Assembly (NCBI GenBank): GCA_026636295.1
Contig: CP089452.1
Coordinates: forward strand, 186,001 to 250,000
Direction of reading: 5' to 3'
Origin: Medakamo hakoo
Taxonomy: Eukaryota; Chlorophyta; Trebouxiophyceae; Coccomyxaceae
DNA: 64,000 nt
The notes beneath the pieces were generated by a model. The model did no database searches. It was not told where the DNA came from and saw nothing but the letters and a program-made list of their open reading frames with translations. The translations under genes were made by a program, and so were the position numbers. The stretch's first letter is position 1; every line of letters starts with the position of its first letter. This document shows positions 52,955 to 64,000 of the stretch, piece by piece.

Positions 52955-55820
52955 TCACGCGCCCTCCCCCCCGCCGCACACCTCCTCCACCAACGGCAGC
53001 ACGACCGCCGCGCTCGGCTCCAGCTGCGCAGCCGTCCCCGCCGCCTTCACCGCCGCCCGCACCGCCGCGACCGCTGCCCCGGGAGGCGCGCCGTCCAGCC
53101 ACGCCGCGTACGCGGGCGGCGGCTGGCCGGCCGCGGAGGCGGGCGACTCCACGGCCGCCGGCCCGCGGCCCAGCAGGAAGTGGGCGGCGTCCGCCCGGGG
53201 CAGGGCGGCCAAGAGGGCCTTGGAAGACGGAGAGGCCAGCTGGTCCGTGGGGACCAGGGCCAGGCGGCGCAAGGCGCGGAGGGCGGCCACCGGGTCAGCA
53301 GACGACGGGCGGGCCGGGCCACGCTGGGCGGCGGCGCGCGGCGCCACGCCGCACTCCTCCACCAGGGCCGCCTCCACCTCGGCCAGGTCCCGGGCCAGCT
53401 GGGCGGCGCCGGCCGGCCAGGCCAGGGGACGCGCCAGGCAGGCGTGGCGGACGGCCAGGGAGCACACGCGGGCGGCCAGGCGGGCGAGGAGGGCGTCCAG
53501 GACGGACGACGAGGGAGGGGTGGGCGGGGGCGGCCCACCACCCCCCACCCCCACGGCCGCGCCAGGCAGCGGCGGGGAGAGCCGGGACAGGAAGTGCGCC
53601 CTGAACCCGGCCAGGCCGTCGCTCAGGTCCCGGACCCAGGCCGACGGTTGTCCGGCGGCCTCGGCCGCCGCCGTCCCGGCGTAGGGCGAGCCCGCGTGCA
53701 GGCGGGCGATGGCGTCGGCCGCGCCGTCGGCGGCGGCGGCAAAGGCGGGCGCGGCCGTGCGCGCGACGACGCCGGCCAGCCCCTCCAGCGGCCCCGCCAG
53801 GGCCGCCGCCGCGCCCGGCGGGCACCGGGGCAGCAGCGCGGCCAGGGACCGGTGCAGTTCCGCGCCCGCCGACGCCAGCGCGCCCGCCCGGCCCGCCCAG
53901 GCCGCCTTGTCGGACGGCGGGGCGGAGCGCGGCGGCGGGCGCCCCGCCATCGCGGCCAGGCGCTCTGCCGCGGTGGCGACGCCCACGCCCGCCGCCGCGC
54001 CGGCCAGGCCCGGCAGCGCCGCGCACGCGGGGCCGGGTGGTGTGCCGGCGTTCACGGCGCACTCAGTCAGGACGTCGTGCAAGCGGGCGACGAGGCGTTG
54101 GACGGCGGCGGAGGGTGGGGGCGGGGCCCGAGCGAGCGCAGCCGCGTTGTTGCTCCCGCCGCCGCCGCCGCCGCCGCCCAGGGCCGCCGTGGCGGCGGCG
54201 GCGGCTCGGCCGGCCGCGCCGGCCGCCCAGGCTGCACGGGTGGGGGCCAGGGCGGCGGCGGCGGCGGCGGCGTGGCGTGGGGCCAGCGGAGCGGGAGGCG
54301 GCGCGCTCGCCCCGCTGCCGCCGCTGCCGCCGCCGCCAGGCAGCGCGGCCGCGGCCGCGGCCGCACCCCCCGCGCCCGCCGCCGCCAGGGCCGCCAGCGC
54401 ACCGTCCAACCCCGCCGCCAGGCGTGGGTAGCCCAAGACGAGTGGGGACGGGCCGGAGGAGGGCAGGGAGCGGGCCAGGGCGGCGCACGCCGCCGACCAA
54501 TAGGCGTCGAGGACGGACGCGCCGCGCTCCGGGCAGCCGCCGCCCCCGTGCAACGACAGCCGGCTGGCGAGCGTGTGCAGGCCCGCCGGCTCGCGCGCGG
54601 TGGCCAGCGCCCGGCCTAGCAGGTCGGCCCGGGCGGCTCCCGCGGCGAGGGCGGACAAGGCCGCCTCGGCGGCGGCCCAAGCGGGCTCCGCGGCCGCGGT
54701 GGTCGTCGAGGCCGCGCCGCCCGGGCCGCCCCCCGGCTGCCGGACGGACAGGCCGGCCAGGGGCGCCGCGACCGCCGCGGCCGCCGTCTTGATGGCTTCC
54801 GCCACCGCGTCGTCCAAGTCCCCCAGGGCGTGGAGGGCGCCGGCAGCCGCGCCGACGTCCGCCAAGCGCCCGCCGCCACCGGCCGCAACGAGCGCCGCTG
54901 CGCCGCCGTCTCCGCCCTCTGCCGCCAGCGCGGACCGCAGGGCCGCCCGGGCGGCCGCACGGGCGGCGGCGCCCGCTGTCGCCAAGTCTTCTGCGGACAA
55001 GGAGGCGCCGGGCGGGGGCGGGCCCGCGCCAGCCGCGGTCGCGGCGGCGTCCGACGCTTCCGCGTCCGACACCAGGCGCGCGAGCGCGGGCACGGGCGGC
55101 GGGGCCGGCTCCGCCAACGCCGCCGCCAGCCGGCCAGCCGCCCGTTCTCGGGCCAGCGCCGCGCGCAGGGCGGCCGCGGCGGACTGGGCCGCACCCAGGG
55201 CCGACGCGCGGGAGCGCATGCTGGACGCGGGCCCGGCGACGGCCGCGCGCGCGCGCGCGAGGCCAGCCCTGAGCGCGGCCGCGGGCGCGGCGACGTCGCG
55301 GACGCCCGCTTCCGCGAGCGTCAAAGCCCGCAGGTGCGCGACAAGGGAGCTCCGAGACGAGCGCACCAGAGCGGAGGCGCGGGCGTCCAGGCGGGCGGCG
55401 GCGGCTCGCAAGGACGCGGCGTGGGCCCGGGCCTGTGTGTGGAGGGCGGGGTGTTGAGGGTGGATGGAAAAAAAACAAACGCGCGGGCGCACGCGCGCGC
55501 GCGCGCGAGGTGAGACGTCCCCCCGCCCGCCCAGCGCGCCTCCCCTCTCCCTCCCTCTCCGCCGCCCTCCCTCCCCCTACCTCATCCGAGCTCGCCGCTT
55601 CAGCAAGGACGCGCCCAGCATACGCGCCCGCGTCGAAATCGCCAGGCGATGAGAGGGGTTCGAGCAAGAGAGCATCGGCCGAGGCGGCGGTGCTCGCCTC
55701 GTCCGCCTCGGCGGCCCGTGGGGAGAGCGGGACTGCTTTGGTCGTTTCTTTGATTGACGTGGGGGCGGCAGCGTCGCCGCCGCGCCGGGGTGTGGACGCC
55801 GGGGCGGAGGCGGTCGTCAT
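52955..55820 (-). CDS. COG5: COG5, conserved oligomeric Golgi complex subunit 5
   Basis: Two exons (55820-55581 and 55432-52955, phase 0) encode 905 residues. The N-terminal part shows the COG5 pattern: LLLEPLSSPGDFDAGAYAGR, then after the intron a long helix, HAASLRAAAARLDARASALV, with RSSRSSLVAHL. The C terminus also matches, with RHACLARPLAW, LAEVEAALVEECGV, LASPSSKALLAALP and AYAAWLD. COG5 is in lobe B of the tether that keeps Golgi enzymes in place. The whole middle is swollen with Ala/Gly/Pro tracts, so it is somewhat longer than animal COG5 (about 840 residues). The start faces the DUF2358 gene over 123 bp. Confidence 0.82.
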
Positions 55821-55943
55821 CGATCCCAGGAGGAGGGACGAATGCTTTCCGCCCCTGGCTGCACAGGAAAAAAGGGTGTGCTGCTGCTCTCTGCAGGGTG
55901 CCCCCTTTCTCGCGCCACACGCGCAAAGGCGAGCAGCAAAGCA
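55821..55943. promoter_or_regulatory. Compact divergent promoter, COG5 and DUF2358 gene
   Basis: Only 123 bp separate the two start codons, so the two genes must share one promoter region. No motif is assigned. Confidence 0.45.
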
Positions 55944-57435
55944 ATGGCCGCCCTCCTCGCGACGCCGGCCGCCCGGCCCGCCGGACGGCGGCCGCCGCCG
56001 CTCAGCGTGCCCAAGACGTCCACATCTTGTCTGAACCCACGCCCGGCCCGGTCCGCGCCGCCGGCGCGGCGGCCGCGCACGGTCGGCGCGACCGCCGCTG
56101 GCGCGGCCGCGCCCGGCCGGCCGGCCTGCTCTCCCTCCCCTCGCCCCGACGCGTCCGCCCCGCCGCGCTCGCCGCCGCCCGCCCTGCCGACCGGCCTGCT
56201 GCTAGCCGCGGACGTCCAGGCCCCGCCGGCGCGGCGTGGCGGGGCGCCGTCCTCCTCGTCCGACGCCCAGCGCCGGGCGGGCGGCGCGGGCCCGCCGTCG
56301 AGTTCGGGCGGCGGCGGTCGCCCGGACGGCCCGGACCCGGACTTTTTCGTGAATGTGGGCCACGCCATCCGGACGTTGCGGGAGGACATCCCCGCCCTGT
56401 TTGCCCGGGAAATGGATTGTGAGTTGGAGGGGTGGGTGCGCGGGCGGGGGGCGGGGCGGGAGGAAATTGCGCCGTGGGCCGACCACCACCAACGGGGCGG
56501 GCACCACTCGCGCGCCCCACCACCCCTGACTTATTCTCTCCGTCCGTCAACACAGGGTCCATCTACCGGGACGACGTCGTGTTCCGGGACCCGCGCAACT
56601 GTTTTAAAGGGCTGCGCAACTACAAGATCATCTTCTGGTCGCTGCGCTTTCACGGTGCGGTGGAGAGAGAGCGTGGGTGGCCGGGGGGGCGTTTTTTTTT
56701 CTGTCCGTCCCTTTGCCCACCCACACCGCGCCCTTCTCTCTCCTCTCACCCACCCCACCCCACCCCACCCCCGTCCACCCCGCCCCCACCCCCCATCAAC
56801 ACGCAGGCAAGCTCTTTTTCTCGGCCCTCCGCGTCGACATCGCCCGCATCTGGCAGCCCGACCCGCGCGAGGTGCGCGTGCGGTGGACGATCGTCGGCCA
56901 CCCGCGCGGCCCCTTCTCCCCGTCGACGGTCGGCGTCTTTGACGGCGTCTCCACCTTCAAGCTCGACTCCAAGGGGCTCATCTACGAGCACGCGGTGGAC
57001 AATGTGATCCTGCGCCCGCGGGGCGGCGTGCTGCAGGCCAGCCCGCTCTTCGCCGGCCTGGGGTTGGCCGACTCTGGCGGCCGCGTCGTCGCCGTGCCTG
57101 GGGGCGCCGGCGGCGGTGGGGGCGACCCGGGCTTCCCCTGCCCCAACTTCGAAGACGCGCCGGCCGGGGGGGTGACGGCGGCGGCGACGGCGGCGGCGGC
57201 TGAAGGCGGTGAAAGCGGCGGCGGCGGCGCGGCGGCCCTGGCGACGGCGGCCCTGGCGGCGGCGGCGGACGAACCCGCCGGCCCGCCCGCGCCGCCAGAC
57301 CCCACCCGCCTGGCCGCCGCGCGCGCGGCCCTGCGCGCCGCGCTCGCCGCCTCCACGTCATCCACCGAGGACGCCATGACGCTCGTCCTGCCCAAAGCGG
57401 TGCAGGAGGGCCGGCCGATGGCGGGCGCGGCTTGA
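55944..57435 (+). CDS. DUF2358 family protein, plastid targeted
   Basis: Three exons (55944-56418, 56556-56654, 56807-57435; phases 1 and 1) encode 400 residues. The first 60-80 residues are basic and Ser/Thr/Pro rich, as in plastid transit peptides. The DUF2358 domain begins with LREDIPALFAREMDW and continues SIYRDDVVFRDPRNCFKG, NYKIIFWSLRFHG and DIARIWQPDPREVRVRWTIV. The family has a nuclear-transport-factor-2-like fold and is found in plants, algae and cyanobacteria. Its biochemical role is unknown to me. After the domain the tail is Ala/Gly rich without known motifs. TGTAA at 57624-57628 is a candidate polyadenylation motif. Confidence 0.85.
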
Positions 57436-57759
57436 ACTTTTTTGTTTTTTGTGTTTTTCAACTTCTTAGGTTTTTTTTTCACCCGCAACGCGTGTGCGTG
57501 GTGTGTGTGTGTGTGTCTTTTCTATGGATGCGTGTGTGTGTGTGTGTGAAGGATGGAGAGAGAGCGCGTTGTGCCCTCTTGTTTTTTCCTCTCCCCCGTG
57601 CGGGGCAGAAGGGGACGACGGGTTGTAACAAACAGAAACAAGCTTCTATGCTTCACTTGGAAAAACGCGCTCGCCGCGCCGCCTCGTTTCTCGCGCGGCC
57701 GGGGCGGCCTGGAGAGGACGCGGTGGGCCTCTGCGCTCCTTCTCCTGTGAGCGTACACC
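57436..57759. other. Intergenic, DUF2358 gene to U2SURP
   Basis: A 324-nt gap with T-rich 3' flank, two short GT repeats (about 57499-57516 and 57532-57547), TGTAA at 57624-57628 and the U2SURP leader. Confidence 0.5.
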
Positions 57760-59204
57760 ATGCGCTTCAACTTGGGCAAGGCGCCAGCTCCGCAGGTTTG
57801 ACTGGCGCGACGAGCGGGCCGTCCTTCTTTCGTCCCGCTGCATGCGTTTCCTTGCCGCCCACCCGCCTCCCACCCCTCACCCCCCACCTCTCCTCTCTCT
57901 TTTTGACGGCCGCGCATCCCCAGCCGACGGCCGGCCCTGCCGCCGCCGCCCCAGCCGATGACCCCGAAGCCGCCGCATACGCCGCCTTCATGGCGGACCT
58001 GGGCGCCGTGGCGGCTCCACCGCCCGCGCCCGCCGTGCCCGTCCGCCGTGCCGCTGCTGTGCCCCGGCCAACGGCCGTCGCGGCTGCGTTTGCGCTGGAC
58101 GACGAGGAGGAGGGCGGGGACGAAGAAGAACAGGCACAACCACCTCCGCGGGCCAGTGATGGCCGGCCGCGGGCCATCGACACGCTGCGGGCCGAGCTGG
58201 CGGCCGAACGCGCGGGGGCGGGCGGCCACCACGCAACCACGACCGCCGCGCCCGCCGCCGCTCCGGGCCTGGACCTCCCGCCGCTCACCACCAACCTGGC
58301 CTTCCGCCACCTGGCACCAGGCGTGGACGAAGCCACGCTCGCCCGCGAGTTTGGGCGGTTTGGGCCGCTGGCGGACGTCAAGGTCGTGTGGCCGCGCGGA
58401 GACGGAGGGTCGGGGCGGCGGGAGGCAGACCTCGCGGCCGACCTCGCGGCCGGCGCGGGCCACCACGGCTGGGTGGCTTTCATGGCGCGCGCCGACGCGG
58501 AATGCGCACTCGCGGCGCTGGACGGCGCTCTCTTGGGCGGCATGCGTCTGAGCGTGCGGTGGGCGAAAGCTGTCCGCTTGCCGGCCGTGCCCCTGCACAG
58601 TGGTGGTGGTGGTGGTGGTGGTGGTGGTGGTGGTGGTGGGCGTGACGGGCGCGACTCGCCGTCCCTCCCTCCCCGCCCCGACATCCCCATCGCCCACCCG
58701 GCCGACCCGCGGGCGGCCTTCATCATTGACACGCTCGCGTCGTACGTGGCGGCGGAAGGCCCGGCCTTTGAGCTGGCGGTGATGGTCCGCGCGGCCCAAG
58801 ACGCAAGGGCCGCCGCGGGTGGGAGCGAGAGCGAAGGCGACGACGACGGCGGCGGCACCCGCCCCGCCATCCCGCCCGGCCTGCACCCGGACTGGGCGTT
58901 CTTGTTCGATCGGGCCTCGCCCGACCACGCGTATTACAGGTGGCGCCTGGCATCCCTGGCGTGGGGCGACGGGCTGGGCGCGTGGCGGGCGGCGCCCGTG
59001 CCGCTCGTCGCGGGCGGGCCGGCCTTCATCCCGCCGCCCGCCGTCGTGCCCTCGACGGCGGGTGGGCTGGGAGGCGGGGGTGGCAAGGTGCTCCGGGCGG
59101 GCGCGCGCCGCCTGACGGCCGCCCAGCGCCGGGCGGGCGCGGCGGTCGGAGGAGGGGGAGGGGACGGCGAGCGGGGCAGCTCGCCCTCCGCCCCTCCTTC
59201 CTCG

Positions 59205-59245
<41 letters not shown>

Positions 59246-60275
59246 CGCCGACGGCGCCGACCCGGCCGCCATCCCCGCCTTCGCCGCCGCCTTGGCTTCA
59301 GCCCCGCCCGAGCCGCTCCCGCCCGCCGCGGCGGCCGCCTGGGCGCGGACGCTGCGCAAAGCGACGCTCGGCCGCGCGGCCGTCCGGTCCGCCATGGCCT
59401 TTGCCCTGGACCACGCGGCGGGGCACGCGGGCGCGGTCGCGGCGTCGCTGGGAGCGGCGCTGCTAACGCCGTCCACGCCGCCGCCCACGCGGGCGGCGCT
59501 GCTGATGGTGGCGTCGGACGTGCTGGCCAACGCACGGACCGCGGTGCGAGACTTGGAGGCCGACGCGCGGTCCGCGTCGCACGCAGCGTCGTCCGCCGCG
59601 GCCGCGTCGGCCGCCGCGCCCGAGGCTGCAGCCGCGTCTGCCGCTGCCCGGGCGACGACCGCGGCGGCGCTGGCTGCCGCCAGGGCGGGCGCCAAGGCGT
59701 ACTCAGCACTGCTCCCGCCGCTCCTGCCGGCCGCGCTGGAAGCGCTGGCCCGGGACGTCCGGTGCGCCGGCGGGCGCCTGGCCCAGGAAGGGCTGGCCCG
59801 TGCCGGGCGGCGGTGTGTGCGGGCGTGGCGGGGCGGGGTGGGCGGCCTGGCCCCCGACTTTGTGGACGGCCTGGAGGCGTCCGCGTGCCTGGCTGGAGGC
59901 AAGGCGGCGGCGGCGGCGGCGGCGCCCGGTGGAGGGGGGGGAGGAGGAGGGGAAGCGGCCGACCTGGCCGCCCTGCCCACGTCCGTCCTGCGGTCCATGT
60001 GCGGTGCGCGGGGCCTGGTGTGCACGGGGCGGCGGGCGGGCTGTGTCGCCCGGCTGGAAGGGCTGCGAGCGCTGGTGGACGGGCGGCGAGGCGGGACGGG
60101 CGAGCCGCCGCTCGTGTTTGTGGCGCCGCCGGGCGTGCTGCGGAAGAAGGGAGGGCGGCAGGCGAAGAGGGGGCAGGAGGTCACGGCCTCCTCCTGCGAG
60201 GAGGAGGAGGAGGCCAAGGAACCCCGGGCGGCGGCCGCGCCGGTGGGGACGTGGGAAGAGGTCGGAGGCGAGTAG
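57760..60275 (+). CDS. U2SURP: U2SURP/SR140, U2 snRNP-associated splicing factor
   Basis: Two exons (57760-57795 and 57924-60275, phase 0) encode 795 residues. Domain order fits U2SURP: a short N terminus with AAAYAAFMADLG; an RRM at about 120-225 (TTNLAFRHLAPGVDEATLAR, then FGRFGPLADVKVVWPRGD); a SURP module at about 255-340 (IIDTLASYVAAEGPAFELAV, then WAFLFDRASPDHAYYRWRL); and a CID at about 470-610 (WARTLRKATLGRAAVRSAMA, then LLMVASDVLANAR). A SAP-like motif (LPTSVLRSMCGARGLVCTGR) lies near residue 700. The protein acts with the U2 snRNP in branch-site selection. A GAC repeat codes a run of about 11 Asp near 59209-59241, and a TGG/GGT repeat codes a Gly run after the RRM. Confidence 0.9.
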
Positions 60276-60430
60276 AAGGAGAGAGCAGAACAGAGGAAGG
60301 TTGGAGAGGGGGCTTCACACTTCCACTGAGTTTTTGAGAGCAGCGCGCGAACACACCAACGCCTTTTCGGGCGTGTCACACGCGCGCTCCCCGCGAACCA
60401 AACCCGCCCGACCCACCCGCATTCTGTTCC

Positions 60431-61249
60431 ATGGCGTCTGCTTTACGCGTTGCGCCGTGCTGCGGCGCCGCGGCCAGCTCCAGCGGCCGGCCCGCGCTGC
60501 TCGCACCGGTGGCGCGGCCGTGTGCTCGGCCGGCGAAGCTCGCCTGCCGGGCCTTCAGCATCGAAGCCGCTGCGGTGGAACTCGCGGTCGCCGCCGGTGT
60601 GGCGGCCTTGATCCTGTCCCGCGGCGATGAAGGCGGCGGCGGCGGCGGCACGCCCGAAGAGGTGCGTGGAGCGCGAGAAAAAGAGGCGGGAGGCGCGCGC
60701 GCTCGGCCGAATGCAAAGAGAGAGAGCAGCAAGGGCCTTGGCTGGGCGCCTCCCGTGGCGCTTGGCGCCCGCGTCCGCCCGTCCAAAGTGTAGCCCGGGC
60801 CTCGAACATTGAGACCCGGGGCTGGCGCGGGCGGATGGGCAACGCGGTGCTCCCCCTTTCGCGGCGAGCGCGTTGCGCCCCGACACGAGGCGGCCACACG
60901 CGCGCCCGCGCTCCCTCAGGCTGGGACAGCAACCAACCGCCGCCTGCGGCCCGCAGGCCCCTCCCCCCTCCCCGCCTGATCGCGCGCTCACGCTCACACT
61001 CCTTCCCCGCCTCCACGCAAACCCAAACAGGCGTCCCTGCCCGCCTGCGCCACCTGCGCCGGCTCCGGGTCCGTCCCCTGCCCCTGCACGCGCTGGTCCG
61101 ACGGCGACGTGGGCTGCGGCACGTGCGCGGGCACCGCCAGCGCGCCCTGCCCCGTGTGCGGTGGGGGCGGGCGGGCCCGCCGGGTGCTGGCCCGCGTTGC
61201 CGTGCGCGGCGGGCCCGGTGAGGGGCCAGTGCGCTTGCCGCCGCGCTGA
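60431..61249 (+). CDS. BSD2/DnaJ-type zinc finger protein, plastid targeted
   Basis: Two exons (60431-60661 and 61031-61249, phase 0) encode 149 residues. The start MASALRVAPCCGAAASSSGR is a plastid transit peptide type, followed by a possible membrane helix (AAAVELAVAAGVAALILS) and a Gly linker. Exon 2 is a Cys-rich domain with CATCAGSG, CPC, CGTCAGT and CPVCGGGG, the pattern of the DnaJ-type zinc finger found alone in BSD2, PSA2 and LQY1. The second motif is CxC rather than CxxC, so one zinc site may be altered. These proteins act as chaperones or thiol isomerases in Rubisco or photosystem assembly. The membrane helix before the finger recalls LQY1. TGTAA at 61434-61438 follows the stop. 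Confidence 0.75.
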
Positions 61250-61919
61250 TTGGGAGGGGAGGGGAGGGGAGGGGGACGGGAGAGGGCTTTCGCGCCTTCC
61301 CCCCCCCCCCCCCCGCCATCCCTCCAGGTCATCCTTGCTTTTTTTTTTTGCTTGTACAAAATTCTTTTTCGGTTCGATTCCTCAGATGGTGTGTGCGTGT
61401 GCGTGTGTGTGTGCGTTGAAGACGGGACTTTTCTGTAACATTACCCAATTCTTTTTTCTTGGCGGAGTTTTTCTTATCAATGCCGAGAGGAGAGAGAGGA
61501 GAGACAGGCGGTGGGAGAGGGGAGGGGTCGAGGCGGCTTGCCACGACCAAAGCGCGCACGTCAGTCTGGCCTCCGGCCCGCCCGCCACCCACGCTCCCCA
61601 CCCGCTGTCTCCTCAAACGCGCGCAGGGACTCACCACAAGTAAAAAAAGCCCGACGACGGGCGCAGAACAAAAAGCTAACAGATCTCCCCGCACACTCTC
61701 CCCCCGTCCCACCCATCCCACCACCGCCAAGGCCGCCCACAGCCAGGGTTAGGGCTCTCTCCTGCAGCCAGGCCGCCGCCGCCGCCGCGCCCGTCCGCCT
61801 CCCCCCGCTACAGTCGTGCCATGCCCCTGAAAAGAGTCGGCACGCGCGCCTGGCCACACGCCCGCGCGGCGCGCCCCGCCCCACACAGGCGACGAAGGAA
61901 GGCGCGCGTCCCCACTCGC
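61250..61919. other. Convergent intergenic region, BSD2-like gene and QCR8
   Basis: This 670-nt gap holds the two 3' flanks, a C run (about 61301-61314), T runs and a GT-rich patch (61390-61415). No additional gene is recognised. Confidence 0.5.
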
Positions 61920-62269
61920 TCAATACCGGTGGTGCTGTTTTTCCTTTTCTTTGTAGGACGCCGCGTACGCCATCGTCGCCCAGGTCGGCAGCAGGAAGAA
62001 GACGCCGACGTCAAACCAGTTCTGTTGGGGGTGAGAGCGCGTTGCGGCGGGGGAGGGTGTGAGGCGGCACGGCACGGGCCGAACGAGGACGCGTGCCCCC
62101 CCGAATCACAAAAAGACACGCAAAAAAAAAAACCCGCGGCCCCCCGCACCTCGCTGAACTTCCGGGCCAGCTTTGCCGGCGCGTCCTTCCACAGGCCCGA
62201 CATGACCGTCTGCTGGAAGGGGGACAGCGTGTAGACGACTTCACGCAGGCGGACGGGGACCTTGCCCAT
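61920..62269 (-). CDS. QCR8: QCR8, cytochrome bc1 complex subunit 8 (plant type)
   Basis: Two exons (62269-62150 and 62021-61920, phase 0) encode 73 residues. The start MGKVPVRLREVVYTLSPFQQ, then MSGLWKDAPAKL, is nearly the plant QCR8 consensus. Exon 2 supplies the membrane helix (NWFDVGVFFLLPTWATMAYA) and the charged tail YKEKEKQHHRY. The subunit lies in the mitochondrial inner membrane next to cytochrome b and binds ubiquinone-site regions. Length and end match the family. The junction falls right after KFSE, as the conserved E-N-W order requires. Transcription is divergent from CDC27. Confidence 0.93.
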
Positions 62270-62971
62270 GGTGTTGGTCTTGGGGGGTTGAGCCGGGGAC
62301 GCGGAGGAGAAGGGGAACGGGGGGGCGCCTGGGGGGGAGAGGTGGGGGGGCAGGGGTGTGAGCGCGTTTGGGGGAGGGGAATGGCGAGTGCCGCCGCCGG
62401 CAGACGGCAGGAACAAACGTCCCAACCCTCTCCCAGACAGGGCGTCGTCCTCCACCCAGCTCCGCGCTGAGCGGTGAGGCCGACACTGGCGTCCGTGGGC
62501 GTGCGCGACGGCGCGTAAAAACGGAAAGGGAGAGGGCGGCGCCGGCGACGTCGCGCGCAGACGACGGGCGCGTCGCACGCCGACTCGCACGCCTTTGCCC
62601 GGCATGTTGGCCCGCTCTAGCAGATACTGCATCCTCACTCCCGTCCTGGTGTCCGGGCAGTGTGTAAGCAGAGGCAGACACGCCCGCCGGACGCGCATTT
62701 GCGGCGAGGCGGCCCGCTCGATCGACGCCCCGCACGTTCACTCCCTTGCGGCAGCAGCGCCCACGCGCGGCCCCTTCCGCCGGCCGCCGGGCGAGGGAGC
62801 AGGCGAGCTGGGCTTCTCGTACGTGCGTGAGCTGAAGAAAGAAATACAGAGAACGCACCTCTGTGCGCACCAAAAACGAACTGCAGAGTGGAGAGCGGTC
62901 GCGTCCGCACTCCATTTTTCTCGGAGCAGGGGAGGCGAGCGACCGTTCCCGGGGGACGCGGCCCCGACCCA
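62270..62971. promoter_or_regulatory. Divergent region between QCR8 and CDC27
   Basis: This 702-bp gap carries both promoters and leaders. G-rich just upstream of QCR8, mixed elsewhere. No further gene or known motif is recognised. Confidence 0.4.
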
Positions 62972-63502
62972 ATGGCCCCCACAACACCAGACCCGGCCAC
63001 CACAGCCGCCGCCTTGGCCGCCGCGGCACGGGCCTCCCTGGCCGCCCTCCTCCCTGACAATGCCGTCTTCCTGGCCCAGCGCGCGGCGGACGAGTGGCCG
63101 AGCGAGGTGTGCGAATGCATGGACAGGGGGCGTGGCGGGGGAGCTGGCAGGCGCCGCACGCGAGCTCCAGCACGCCCAGCGATGGCGGAAGTGTCTCTGC
63201 CACACTCAACGAGGGCGCACGAGCGTGGAAGAGCGCCCCGCCTGCCGCGCCGAGAGTCGCGGAAAAAACAGAAACGGGCGCGCGGCGCGCGCGCGTCCGA
63301 CGCGCGCACCTCAACCTCTCCTTCTTCTCCACTGACAACGACACACAGGAACACTACCTCCTCCTGGCGACGGCGCACTACCGGGCGGACGCGCCGCACC
63401 GGGCCAAGCGGCTGCTGATGGGTGAGTTGATTGTGTTTTTTTTCGCGACGACAGCGCGAAACGCGGCTGTCGAAAAACGCGGCTGTCTTCGTTCCATTTT
63501 TT

Positions 63503-63538
<36 letters not shown>

Positions 63539-64000
63539 CATTCCCACTCAACCAGACGTCCGCGCAACCTCGGACGAGGCGCGCTACCTGCTCGCCCTGG
63601 CCTGCCTGGCGACGGGCGACCCGGCGGGCGCGGAAGCCGCCCTGCTACCGGGCGGCGGCGTCGAAGACGGCGGGGCCCACCCGACGCCGCCGTCCGTCCC
63701 GGGCGGCGCGGCCGGTTTCTTGGTCCTCGCCCGCGCCGCGCGCGCGTCCGGCCGCCCCGCCGCCGCCGCCGCGCACGCCGCCGCCGCCCTGGCCTTGGAC
63801 CCGCTCCTGTGGGCGGCACACGCCGAGCTCCTGGCCGTGGGCGCGGTGGACGAGGCGGACGCGCTGATGGGCGGCGGCGGCGGCGGTGTGCCTTCCACCA
63901 CCTCCCACCCGCCCGCGGTCGCGACGCCGGCGCCGCCGCCCCCGCTCGCCACGCCCGCGACGGCCGGCGCGTTCGTCACGCCCTCTCCCGCCGGGTGGGC
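62972..64000 (+). CDS. CDC27: CDC27/APC3, anaphase-promoting complex subunit, N-terminal part
   Basis: Three exons are visible (62972-63106, 63349-63421, 63556 to the window end; phases 0 and 1), giving about 217 residues. The first TPR block of CDC27 is recognisable: DNAVFLAQRAADEW, then EHYLLLATAHYRADAPHRAK, then ARYLLALACLATGDPAGAEA, a Gly-rich P-loop-like GGAAGFLVLARAARA, and ALALDPLLWAAHAELLAVG. Plants and animals share this order at the start of APC3. The protein binds activators such as CDC20 and CDH1 in the ubiquitin ligase that drives mitosis. The gene continues beyond 64000. Intron 2 contains a CA microsatellite (63508-63537). Confidence 0.85.
63508..63537. repeat. CA microsatellite in CDC27 intron 2
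   Basis: About 15 CA units immediately upstream of the acceptor region. Confidence 0.9.

Overview
The window is nuclear DNA of a very GC-rich green alga, most probably a chlorophyte. The species cannot be named from the sequence. Four things support this. (1) Almost every gene has short GT-AG introns, often packed with pyrimidine, poly-C or CA tracts. (2) There are plant-type plastid proteins: a plastid pyruvate dehydrogenase E1 beta, a twin-arginine lumenal cyclophilin, a DUF2358 protein and a BSD2-like zinc finger protein. (3) The mitochondrial QCR8 is of plant type. (4) TGTAA, the usual chlorophyte polyadenylation motif, follows several stop codons. All three standard stop codons are used. 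I see 34 protein genes in 64 kb, with intergenic gaps mostly of 50-900 bp. I found no rRNA, tRNA, transposon or virus-derived element.

Layout. Positions 1-12.5k carry housekeeping genes: an unrecognised partial gene, CMC2, IWS1 and an Mpv17/PMP22-family protein (all minus), then plastid PDHB and a sphingosine kinase (plus), Rab GDI (minus) and a small unrecognised gene (plus). Positions 12.8-23.8k hold a cluster of four related genes (three minus, then one plus, divergent) that encode secreted proteins built from a seven-residue repeat of the form G-x-N-hydrophobic-x-P-x. I do not recognise this family, and it is the main discovery candidate here. Positions 24-33.5k carry an N-acetyltransferase, glutamate dehydrogenase, a PSME3IP1/FAM192A homologue, an unrecognised plastid-like protein, a secreted chlorophyllase-like hydrolase and an Ala-rich mitochondrial protein.

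Positions 33.9-46k carry an oversized aldose/glucose-6-phosphate epimerase homologue, an orphan DEAD-box helicase C-terminal domain, ribosomal protein uL5 (RPL11), a cation/calcium exchanger, a tiny coiled-coil protein and a cytochrome P450. Positions 46.4-64k carry METTL16, a divergent pair of FUSC/ALMT-like membrane proteins, a lumenal cyclophilin, COG5, a DUF2358 protein, U2SURP, a BSD2-like protein, QCR8 and the start of CDC27/APC3.

Most neighbours share no pathway and look like an ordinary compact algal chromosome arm. The exception is the heptad-repeat cluster, which looks like local gene duplication followed by divergence. Its exon structure is unusual: coding exons as small as 5, 8 and 15 nt, one GC-AG intron, and perfect GC palindromes inside several introns. 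Exon coordinates were set by hand from splice sites, frame and family alignment, so individual junctions need transcript support.
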